Of a DNA stretch of 5,309 nt, positions 1 to 5,295 are shown one piece after another (within the stretch, counting starts at the first letter, position 1; the number at the start of each line of letters is the position of its first letter). A program made the translations under genes and the position numbers. A model generated the notes under the pieces. That model saw only the letters and a program-made list of their open reading frames with translations. It made no database searches and was not told the DNA's origin. Source of the stretch: Bacteroidota bacterium (GTDB lineage Bacteria; Bacteroidota; Bacteroidia; Flavobacteriales_D; Sanyastnellaceae); NCBI GenBank assembly GCA_027618855.1, contig JAQCID010000100.1:1-5309 (forward strand), read 5' to 3'.

Positions 1-16
1 GAACGCGCTCTTTCAT
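1..16 (-). CDS. 5' end of a following operon gene (first 5 codons only)
   Basis: Reading leftward, an ATG at 16-14 opens a frame encoding Met-Lys-Glu-Arg-Val before the window ends. It lies 1 bp past the stop codon of the UDP-glucose dehydrogenase gene. A purine-rich AAAGGAAA (23-30) sits with its AGGA core 8 nt upstream of the ATG, which is good Shine-Dalgarno spacing. This is a start with tight translational coupling to the gene before it. The product cannot be identified from five residues. Many Rossmann-fold NAD-dependent epimerases and decarboxylases, including UDP-glucuronate decarboxylase, begin in a similar way and would fit next to a UDP-glucuronate producer, but that is only a guess from context. 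Confidence 0.5.
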
Positions 17-17
17 T

Positions 18-1340
18 TTAACTTTCCTTTGAGATCACAGACCTTCTGCCCACGCTGTGATATGTGAACCCTAAACTTTCCATTCTGTCACATTCATATA
101 GATTCCTGCCATCAAAAATACTCGGTGCAGCCATCGTCGCCTTCATGAATTCAAAATCAGGGTTCCGAAATGCGGCCCACTCTGTACAAATCAGCAAAGC
201 CTCGACATCCTTGAGTGCTTCTGTAGAACGATTTGCATATTGAATTTTGTCTCCAAAGAGGGCTTTCACGTTCTCCATCGCTTCTGGATCATATACAATT
301 AACTCTGCGCCTTCGGCCAGCATGGCATGAATGTTATCTAATGAAGGCGACTGTCTGATGTCATCTGTTTCGGGTTTAAACGAGAGTCCCCAAACGGCAA
401 TTTTCCGTCCTTTTAGGTTGCCAGAGAAATGATCCTTCATCTTCGTAAGCATCATTACTTTTTGCTTCTCATTGACGTCCATCACACTTTCCAGGATCTT
501 AAACTCACATCCTTGCTGCTTTCCGCTGCGATGCAAAGCTTGCACATCTTTGGGGAAGCAACTGCCCCCGTATCCTATTCCAGGAAATAAAAACCGTGGC
601 CCTATCCTGGAATCTGTGCCGATTCCTCTTCTCACCATATCGACATCGGCACCTACCGCTTGACAGAAGTTTGCCACTTCATTCATAAACGAAATTTTCG
701 TGGCTAAGAAAGCATTCGAGGCATATTTTGTCAATTCGGCACTGCGTTCATCCATGAAAATAACAGGATTCCCCTGCCTGACAAACGGCTTATAGAGTTC
801 CTCCATAATTGCTTTGGCGCGGTCGCTAGAACATCCCACAACCACTCTGTCAGGTTTCATGAAGTCATCTACCGCATAGCCTTCGCGCAAGAATTCAGGA
901 TTTGAAACCACATCGAATGCGGCTTTTCCATTCGCGCCTATTGCTTCACGGATTTTATCTGACGTCCCTACTGGAACGGTGCTTTTATCGACCACCACGG
1001 TATATGTATCAATGATCTCGCCCAGGTCCTTCGCTACTTCCAGTATGTATTTTAAATCTGCTGATCCATCTTCTCCTGGAGGGGTAGGTAGGGCTAGGAA
1101 AACCACAGTACTTTTTTTGACAGCAAATGCCAAATCTGTTGTGAAATCGATCCTGCCCGCTTTAATATTCCTTACCAACAAGCTTTCTAGATGAGGTTCG
1201 TAAATAGGAATCTTGCCCGAGGAGTACGCGGCAACCTTTGCCTCATCAATATCTACACAAGTAACATTGTTCCCTGTCTCTGCAAGACAAGTGCCTGTCA
1301 CAATGCCTACATATCCTGTTCCAACTACGGTAATATTCAT
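18..1340 (-). CDS. ugd: UDP-glucose 6-dehydrogenase
   Basis: This 440-residue cytoplasmic enzyme oxidises UDP-glucose to UDP-glucuronate with two NAD+, feeding surface polysaccharide synthesis. The N-terminal Rossmann domain has VVGTGYVG (5-12) and the acidic ribose-binding D30. By family alignment the expected catalytic set is present: T121 in STVPVGT, E149 in NPEFLREG, K205 and N209 in ELTKYASNAFLATK, and nucleophile C261 with D265 in GYGGSCFPKD. The C-terminal UDP-binding domain starts near GRKIAVWGLSFKPETDDIR (311-329). Length is normal and no key residue is missing. It follows the aminotransferase gene by 32 bp on the same strand, so the two are probably co-transcribed. The AGGA before the ATG is only 1 nt away and probably does little. 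The sequence fits the UDP-glucose branch better than the WbpA-type UDP-GlcNAc dehydrogenases, though substrate is inferred by family. Confidence 0.96.
   Translation of the reverse strand: MNITVVGTGYVGIVTGTCLAETGNNVTCVDIDEAKVAAYSSGKIPIYEPHLESLLVRNIKAGRIDFTTDLAFAVKKSTVVFLALPTPPGEDGSADLKYILEVAKDLGEIIDTYTVVVDKSTVPVGTSDKIREAIGANGKAAFDVVSNPEFLREGYAVDDFMKPDRVVVGCSSDRAKAIMEELYKPFVRQGNPVIFMDERSAELTKYASNAFLATKISFMNEVANFCQAVGADVDMVRRGIGTDSRIGPRFLFPGIGYGGSCFPKDVQALHRSGKQQGCEFKILESVMDVNEKQKVMMLTKMKDHFSGNLKGRKIAVWGLSFKPETDDIRQSPSLDNIHAMLAEGAELIVYDPEAMENVKALFGDKIQYANRSTEALKDVEALLICTEWAAFRNPDFEFMKATMAAPSIFDGRNLYECDRMESLGFTYHSVGRRSVISKES
23..30 (-). promoter_or_regulatory. Shine-Dalgarno for the partial gene at the left edge
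   Basis: Read on the minus strand this is AAAGGAAA. It lies inside the last codons of the dehydrogenase gene, with 8 nt between its AGGA core and the ATG at 16-14. It is the main support for a real gene start at the window edge. Confidence 0.5.
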
Positions 1341-1372
1341 ATCCTGACTTTTACTGACTTAAAATTAATCCT

Positions 1373-2536
1373 TTATTCACCCTTTATATCCCTTAATCGA
1401 CTTACCAAACGCGCAACAATGTACTTCTGTTGTGCGCTGCTAAGTTCCGTATGCATCGGCAGAGATAAAACAGTTTTTGATAATTTCTCAGTGATTGGAA
1501 ATGCTCCTGTTTTATACCCCAATCCTTCAAAGGCTTTTTGTTCGTGTATTCCTTTTGGATAGTACACCCCTGTAGGGACTCCATCTTCTGCCAAGCCCCG
1601 TGCCAATTCATCCCTGATCTCATCCTCTACCTTGATGGTGTATTGATTAAACACATGGCTTGATTTTTCATCTCTTGCTGGAACCACGACGCCTTCCACG
1701 TTTTTGAGTAAGTCGTCATATATGGCTGCTGCGTTTTGACGTTGAGAGATATGCGTATTCAGATGTGGCAATTTGACTCTAAGTACAGCCGCTTGTAGTG
1801 CGTCTAAACGCGAGTTTAATCCCACCCTGTCGTGCTGGTATCTCTTTGATCCGCCATGATTCGCAATCGACTTGGCTGTTTGGGCTAACTTCTTGTCACG
1901 CGTAAAAAGAGCGCCACCATCTCCGACACAACCTAAATTTTTACTTGGGAAGAAACTCGTCGTTCCGAAAGCGCCAAATAACCCAGCCCTTCCACTCATG
2001 CCTTGGTCGTCACAATACGTACTCAATAGTGACTGTGCAGCATCTTCAATGATCGGGACCCCCGTCTTGTTTGAAATCGCCATCAACACTCCCATATCGG
2101 CACATTGGCCAAACAGGTGGACGGGGATGATTGCCTTCGTCTTTTCAGTGATCGCTTTTTCTACTTCACGACAGTCAATGTTGAATGTATCTGCTTGAAC
2201 ATCTACAAGGACAGCTTTCGCTCCCAAAAGTGCGATCACCTCCACTGTCGAGATAAAGGTAAATGCAGGAGTGATCACTTCGTCTCCGGGCCCGATCCCC
2301 AATGCCATTAATGCAATCTGAAGGGCGTCAGTCCCATTCGCACAAGGGACAATGAACACATCATCGCTTAACCCTCCCATGGTTTTGCCTTCGTGCAAAC
2401 ACAATGCTGATCTTAATTCTTTTGAGAATTCTTCCACTTCCTCCCCTCCGATAAACCTTCCTGAATCCAATACCCTCTGAATGGCAGCGTCTAATTCTGG
2501 TCTGATGCGGTTCATCAATCCGTTGAGGTCTACCAT
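1373..2536 (-). CDS. DegT/DnrJ/EryC1/StrS-family PLP-dependent sugar aminotransferase
   Basis: A fold-type I PLP enzyme of 387 residues that transfers an amino group, usually from glutamate, to a keto sugar nucleotide. Residues here count from the chosen Met. Signature segments are PCANGTDALQIALM (64-77, phosphate binding), PVHLFGQCADM (138-148), EDAAQS (164-169, with D165 expected to contact the pyridine nitrogen), SFFPSKNLG with internal aldimine lysine K199, NSRLDALQAA (241-250), and SLPMHTEL near the C-terminus. The closest family picture is WbpE/FdtB-like, but the sugar cannot be named. I chose ATG 2536 because MVDLNGL is the normal family N-terminus and GGAAGGA sits 6 nt upstream. In-frame alternatives are ATG 2551 and TTG 2575. 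About a dozen residues before the PCANGTDAL motif (His48-Val60) look like extra loop sequence. It is the first gene of the minus-strand operon with ugd. Confidence 0.9.
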   Translation of the reverse strand: MVDLNGLMNRIRPELDAAIQRVLDSGRFIGGEEVEEFSKELRSALCLHEGKTMGGLSDDVFIVPCANGTDALQIALMALGIGPGDEVITPAFTFISTVEVIALLGAKAVLVDVQADTFNIDCREVEKAITEKTKAIIPVHLFGQCADMGVLMAISNKTGVPIIEDAAQSLLSTYCDDQGMSGRAGLFGAFGTTSFFPSKNLGCVGDGGALFTRDKKLAQTAKSIANHGGSKRYQHDRVGLNSRLDALQAAVLRVKLPHLNTHISQRQNAAAIYDDLLKNVEGVVVPARDEKSSHVFNQYTIKVEDEIRDELARGLAEDGVPTGVYYPKGIHEQKAFEGLGYKTGAFPITEKLSKTVLSLPMHTELSSAQQKYIVARLVSRLRDIKGE

Positions 2537-2720
2537 TTTTATTCCTTCCATGTCTTTTTTAGAAGCTATTCTCAAGCATTTTTTTTATACAAAGCGAATA
2601 TACACTTTAGGATTTGTTCTTAAGGACGAAGTAACCTCTTGTTATTCAACGAACCTATAAAGTTCTATAAATTCAATTCCAACCTCAAAAGTGTAAGATA
2701 CAAAACCTACCTTCGTCATT
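2537..2720. other. Divergent intergenic region between the two operons
   Basis: This AT-rich stretch separates the minus-strand aminotransferase from the plus-strand barrel gene and must hold promoters for both. An 8-bp T run (2579-2586) lies near the aminotransferase start. A TTG at 2639-2641 followed by TATAAATT at 2666-2673 has roughly the spacing of Bacteroidota -33/-7 elements for the plus strand. However, the -7 match to TAnnTTTG is poor. CTATAAA occurs twice, at 2655-2661 and 2665-2671, and GAAC-N7-GTTC (2651-2665) forms a short dyad over the first copy. No reliable minus-strand promoter is visible. I see no small gene here. Confidence 0.4.
2543..2549 (-). promoter_or_regulatory. Shine-Dalgarno that fixes the aminotransferase start
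   Basis: Read on the minus strand this is GGAAGGA, followed by 6 nt (ATAAAA) and then the ATG at 2536. The alternative in-frame ATG at 2551 overlaps this motif and has only A-rich sequence before it, so the shorter start is favoured. Confidence 0.6.
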
Positions 2721-3512
2721 ATGAATAAGAAGCACAATACAATCTCTATTCCTATGATTGCTTGGGGTTTAACTCTATTCGTTGTGGGTTTCAACCCTAC
2801 TTCTGTTCAAGGCCAAACCACACGAGACGTCGCTGCGACCCCTCTCAAATCGCCACACATCTCATTTGTCGCTGGAGGATTTCTACCTGTCGCGGATTTA
2901 AACACCCGATTTGGCGCCTTTGCTTCTATAGGAGCTTCTTTCGGTGTCAAAACGGAGGACAATAAATATCTCGGTTTTCGTGTCACATACCTTACTGGAG
3001 CCGAATCTCAAGAGCCAGGGTTGCTGTCTAATTTGCTTTCTCCTGATGGACAAATCGTAGATAACGAAGGTGATGTTGCGAATATCTCTGTCTCTGGAAG
3101 AGGTGCAATTTTGGGGATCCATGGAGGTACGATCATTCCACTGGGTTTTTCAAATGTAAACTCGGGTATTTTTTTACGGGGAGGCCTCGGTTCTATACAT
3201 CATAAAATCGGTTTCGATTTTACAGAACACCGCATCACTCAGCTCGAAGACCCCTATCTGTCTGGTTACGATAGGCTCTCTTGGGGAGGATATGTTTCTG
3301 GGTTTATAGGGTATTGGCATATGGATACAAAAAGAAGAATCAACGCTTACGGTGGCCTCTTCAGTTTTGCATCTCGCACCAGTCCGCTCAGAACCACAAA
3401 TTTCGACACAGGTATCCCTGATGCCAATCCCCGCTTCGATGCCGGTCTCGGATTTGAATTTGGGTGGGTTCTTCATATCTACAAACGAGATGCAAAAGAG
3501 TACTGGTATTAA
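2721..3512 (+). CDS. Uncharacterised outer-membrane beta-barrel protein upstream of kdtA
   Basis: 263 residues, function unknown. The N-terminus is a signal peptide: basic MNKK, a hydrophobic core at about residues 11-24, and a likely cleavage after SVQG31, so the mature protein would start with Gln32. The rest alternates glycine- and aromatic-rich strands such as HISFVAGGFLP, YLGFRVTYLTG and GFEFGWVLHIY, as in an outer-membrane barrel of about eight strands. Recognisable blocks are NSGIFLRGGLGSIHHKIGF (147-165), QLEDPYLSGYDRLSWGGY (174-191) and RFDAGLGFEFGWVLHIY (238-254). From memory, similar NSG/HKI/GYDRLT/GW blocks occur in Bacteroidota proteins encoded beside kdtA. It ends 16 bp before kdtA, so co-transcription and an envelope role are likely, but a part in LPS export or assembly is inference. 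There is no Shine-Dalgarno before the ATG (CCTTCGTCATT). It ends in WY rather than the classic terminal Phe. Confidence 0.8.
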   Translation: MNKKHNTISIPMIAWGLTLFVVGFNPTSVQGQTTRDVAATPLKSPHISFVAGGFLPVADLNTRFGAFASIGASFGVKTEDNKYLGFRVTYLTGAESQEPGLLSNLLSPDGQIVDNEGDVANISVSGRGAILGIHGGTIIPLGFSNVNSGIFLRGGLGSIHHKIGFDFTEHRITQLEDPYLSGYDRLSWGGYVSGFIGYWHMDTKRRINAYGGLFSFASRTSPLRTTNFDTGIPDANPRFDAGLGFEFGWVLHIYKRDAKEYWY

Positions 3513-3528
3513 TACCTGTTCTTCACAG

Positions 3529-4845
3529 ATGCGAATTTTACATTATATATATCTGTCGATCATCTCGATTTATTCTATGATGCTTCGTGTACTTGCACTT
3601 TTCGGTCATGCCCGTGCAAGCGTATTTTTAGAGATGCGGTCCCCGAGTCATCTTCAAGAGTTGTCACAGCGTACACACAAACTTGTACCTGGCACTCACA
3701 AATGGTCTTGGTTCCATTGTGCCTCACTGGGAGAATACGAACAAGCTGCGCCTGTGATCGAGGCGTATATCTCTATGCACCCCGAATCACGGATTTTACT
3801 TACGCTGTATTCTCCTTCGGGACACACCCCCCTGACCACCACTTCGCCTCCGAGTTGGTTGCGCAAGAACGATTTCATCACTGGGCTTCCGATGGATACG
3901 CCATCCCAGGTCAGGCAATTCCTTCAAGCTGCTCAGTATCGGATTTTGTTTTTTGCGTCAGCAAAATATGAGGTTTGGCCTGAATTGATCAGGCAACTCA
4001 CCCATGCATCGCCACCTGTCACCACGTGTGTTTTTGCAGCTCACATCCTTCCCGATGCGCCTTTGTTGCGCAAAACGCTCTCAGGTTTATTCCTGCGTAA
4101 CACCTGGTCGAACCTTTCTACGATTCTCACCCAAGACGATTCATCATCTCTGCTGCTTGCTCAGGTCTGCATCGATTCTAAACCACTGGGAGATCCTCGT
4201 GCCGACCGTGTAAGCCGACTCGCCCTTTCAAAAGAAGTGCCTGAGATCCTTCAAGCATGGAAGGGTTCATCGCGGGTAATCGTCGCTGGAAGCTCTTGGC
4301 CTCCTGAAGAAAAAGCCCTCTCAGATCTCACTTGGGATTCTTCTACGAAGCTCATACTAGCCCCGCATCATATCGATGACGAACATGTCACCTCGATTCT
4401 CAACCTTTTTAATTCTCCCTCCTCAAATCCACCTCGTGCGCTTTTGTATTCGGAATGGGTTTCTTCCATGAACGGTCACGACCCCACATCTCCCTCCATT
4501 CTCATAATCGATTCAATCGGCTTGCTTTCTTCGCTTTATTCTTTGGCTGATTTGGCAATTGTCGGCGGTGGTTTCGGTGCGGGCATTCACAATCTCCTCG
4601 AGCCAGCTGCACATGGCGTTCCTATGATTTCAGGCCCCAACATCGGGAGGTTCCGAGAAGCTCTAGCGCTTCAGCGCACTCATTCTTTGGTGATTTGTCC
4701 AAACGAAACCCACCTTTCTCAGACGATCACATCTTCTCTGGATCCAAGCAACAAATCTAAATTATCCCAAACAGGCCAACTCGCAAAAGACTGGGTCGCA
4801 TCTCAATCTGGATGTGCAGAAAAAATCGCACAATTTTTACCTTAA
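3529..4845 (+). CDS. kdtA: 3-deoxy-D-manno-octulosonic acid (Kdo) transferase
   Basis: A 438-residue GT30 glycosyltransferase (also called WaaA) that adds Kdo from CMP-Kdo to the lipid A precursor at the cytoplasmic face of the inner membrane. A hydrophobic N-terminal anchor covers about residues 3-25. Family landmarks are WFHCASLGEYEQAAPVIEAY (61-80, with E69 the expected catalytic base), LTLYSPSGH (91-99), AKYEVWPELI (145-154), VAGSSWPPEE (252-261), APHHIDDEH (278-286) and the C-terminal donor-binding block IDSIGLLSSLYSLAD then VGGGFGAGIHNLLEPAAHG (345-363). Length is typical. The frame stays open 59 codons further upstream inside the barrel gene. I chose ATG 3529 because MRILHYIYLS is the usual anchor start and leaves a 16-bp gap. 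No Shine-Dalgarno is seen. The protein is notably rich in Ser and Thr. His281 replaces the Glu I would expect in the PHEI motif. Confidence 0.95.
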   Translation: MRILHYIYLSIISIYSMMLRVLALFGHARASVFLEMRSPSHLQELSQRTHKLVPGTHKWSWFHCASLGEYEQAAPVIEAYISMHPESRILLTLYSPSGHTPLTTTSPPSWLRKNDFITGLPMDTPSQVRQFLQAAQYRILFFASAKYEVWPELIRQLTHASPPVTTCVFAAHILPDAPLLRKTLSGLFLRNTWSNLSTILTQDDSSSLLLAQVCIDSKPLGDPRADRVSRLALSKEVPEILQAWKGSSRVIVAGSSWPPEEKALSDLTWDSSTKLILAPHHIDDEHVTSILNLFNSPSSNPPRALLYSEWVSSMNGHDPTSPSILIIDSIGLLSSLYSLADLAIVGGGFGAGIHNLLEPAAHGVPMISGPNIGRFREALALQRTHSLVICPNETHLSQTITSSLDPSNKSKLSQTGQLAKDWVASQSGCAEKIAQFLP

Positions 4846-4881
4846 TCTCCCAAAGAACTGCTTAACTTCGCCCCCGCTGAT

Positions 4882-4965
4882 GCCCGGATGGTGGAATTGG
4901 TAGACACGTCAGACTTAAAATCTGATGGCCGTAAGGCCGTGCGGGTTCAATTCCCGCTCCGGGTA
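4882..4965 (+). tRNA. tRNA-Leu (anticodon UAA)
   Basis: This 84-nt class II tRNA folds completely. The acceptor GCCCGGA (4882-4888) pairs with TCCGGGT (4958-4964), closing on a G-U at position 1:72, and the discriminator is A4965 as required for Leu. The D-stem is GTG/CAC (4891-4893/4905-4907). The anticodon stem TCAGA/TCTGA encloses CTTAAAA, with anticodon TAA at 4916-4918. The long variable arm is GGCC-GTAA-GGCC (4927-4938). The T-arm is GCGGG-TTCAATT-CCCGC (4941-4957). CCA is not encoded: the next bases are CAA, so a CCA-adding enzyme is needed. It decodes UUA, and UUG by wobble. It starts 36 bp after kdtA with no terminator between them. Confidence 0.98.
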
Positions 4966-4975
4966 CAACAGAAAC

Positions 4976-5005
4976 AAAAGAGCCGCCCCACCAGGCGGCT
5001 TTTTT
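4976..5005 (+). terminator. Rho-independent terminator after tRNA-Leu
   Basis: AGCCGCC (4981-4987) and GGCGGCT (4994-5000) form a perfect 7-bp GC-rich stem with loop CCACCA, followed by five further T. The A-rich AAAAG upstream (4976-4980) can pair with that T-tract through one G-U to lengthen the stem, so it may also act on minus-strand transcripts, though that side has a broken T run. It would end the barrel-kdtA-tRNA transcript. Its T-run is also the outer end of the inverted-repeat element that follows. Confidence 0.93.
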
Positions 5006-5148
5006 ATTCCCCAAAAAACAGAGCACAAAGCAAAGCGTCTGAGAAAGTGAAAGATCAACCTCCTAAGCTTGCTTGTGGAGATTGATCGCATCACTGTCGA
5101 AGAATGAAGGCAAAGCCTTCAGTGTTCTGTTTTTTGCGGGAATAAAAA
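5001..5148. repeat. 148-bp inverted-repeat element with predicted three-way-junction fold
   Basis: The left arm 5001-5026 and right arm 5122-5148 are inverted copies. By hand pairing there are 25 Watson-Crick pairs, one G-U (G5023/T5125) and a single bulged C5137. The inner half of the left arm is CCAAAAAACAGAGCAC. Between the arms are two more hairpins. Hairpin A (5046-5095) has AGTGA/TCACT, GATCAA/TTGATC, CTCC/GGAG and AAG-CTTG-CTT stacked with small mismatches. Hairpin B (5105-5121) is TGAAGGC-AAA-GCCTTCA. No gene, start codon with ribosome site, or promoter is evident inside. It could be a MITE-like mobile remnant with terminal inverted repeats, a structured small RNA, or an extragenic repeat. 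No target-site duplication is obvious. The arms and their pairing are seen directly; any function is unknown. Confidence 0.7.
5101..5135 (+). terminator. Possible intrinsic terminator inside the inverted-repeat element
   Basis: The perfect 7-bp hairpin TGAAGGC-AAA-GCCTTCA can be lengthened by AGAA/TTCT across a GTG bulge (5101-5104/5125-5128), and six T follow one base later (5130-5135). As a terminator it would stop transcripts passing through the element. The same T-run also pairs with the left arm of the large repeat, so the two structures are mutually exclusive. Confidence 0.35.
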
Positions 5149-5224
5149 CCATTGCCGAATCGGAGCCCTTTTGTATTCGTTGAGTAAGCCCACCTTCCAG
5201 GATTCACCGAGCCGAACGAAGTGA
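5149..5224. other. Non-coding spacer with small dyads
   Basis: No credible open frame is seen. It holds the 9-bp dyad CCGAATCGG (5155-5163). It also holds the left part of a weak nested hairpin, ACCTTC/GAAGGT (5192-5197/5229-5234) with TCAC/GTGA inside (5204-5207/5221-5224). The right half of that hairpin reaches into the tRNA-like repeat. No promoter or gene could be assigned. Confidence 0.35.
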
Positions 5225-5253
5225 GTGCGAAGGTCATTCCCGCTCCGGTTACA
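5225..5253 (+). repeat. Degenerate copy of the tRNA-Leu 3' end (T-arm plus acceptor)
   Basis: Aligned without gaps at a constant offset of 286 bp to tRNA positions 4939-4967. GTGCG matches, then six mismatches fall in the T-stem and T-loop. ATTCCCGCTCCGG (13 of 13) follows, one mismatch, and then TACA matches. The 5' T-stem strand reads GCGAA and no longer pairs with CCCGC, and there is no D-arm or anticodon arm upstream, so it is not a functional tRNA. It is either a decayed partial duplication or a remnant of a tRNA-targeted attachment site. Confidence 0.55.
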
Positions 5254-5254
5254 T

Positions 5255-5295
5255 AACGGGAGATAATCGAAAGGTTGTCTCTCGTTTTTGTTTTT
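5255..5295 (+). terminator. Strong rho-independent terminator with GAAA tetraloop
   Basis: The left arm 5255-5268 (AACGGGAGATAATC) pairs with 5273-5286 (GGTTGTCTCTCGTT) along all 14 positions, three of them G-U. The stem is capped by GAAA (5269-5272) on a C-G closing pair, a stable GNRA-type loop. TTTG and TTTTT follow (5287-5295). It begins 4 nt after the discriminator-equivalent base of the tRNA-like copy, similar to how the real tRNA-Leu is followed by its own terminator. There is no gene immediately upstream for it to end, which makes its position odd. Confidence 0.85.

Noticed and set aside
1191..1562. Plus-strand open frame antisense to ugd and the aminotransferase end
   Set aside because: It crosses the junction of two well-supported minus-strand genes, has a cysteine-rich composition with no recognisable motif, and looks like a shadow frame. 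The same holds for the other short antisense frames over ugd, the aminotransferase, the barrel gene and kdtA.
2537..2575. Aminotransferase extension to a TTG (2575) or ATG (2551)
   Set aside because: The extra residues lie before the normal family N-terminus, the first option needs a rare start codon, and the best Shine-Dalgarno points to ATG 2536.
2639..2673. Plus-strand promoter TTG...TATAAATT before the barrel gene
   Set aside because: Spacing is about right for a Bacteroidota promoter, but the -7 element matches TAnnTTTG poorly in an AT-rich region, so it is mentioned only as a weak candidate and not called as a promoter.
3352..3528. Longer kdtA start 59 codons upstream inside the barrel gene
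   Set aside because: The added residues show no family similarity, overlap the barrel gene by 161 bp and push the membrane anchor away from the N-terminus. ATG 3490 is another overlapping option but is no better supported.
4888..5085. 65-codon open frame beginning MVELVDTSDLKSDG
   Set aside because: It is a translation through the tRNA-Leu gene, its terminator and the left part of the inverted repeat. This peptide start is a familiar false call over class II tRNA genes.
5168..5251. A second functional tRNA ending at the tRNA-like repeat
   Set aside because: No 5' acceptor strand matching TCCGGTT, no D-arm and no anticodon arm could be built upstream, and the T-stem is broken.
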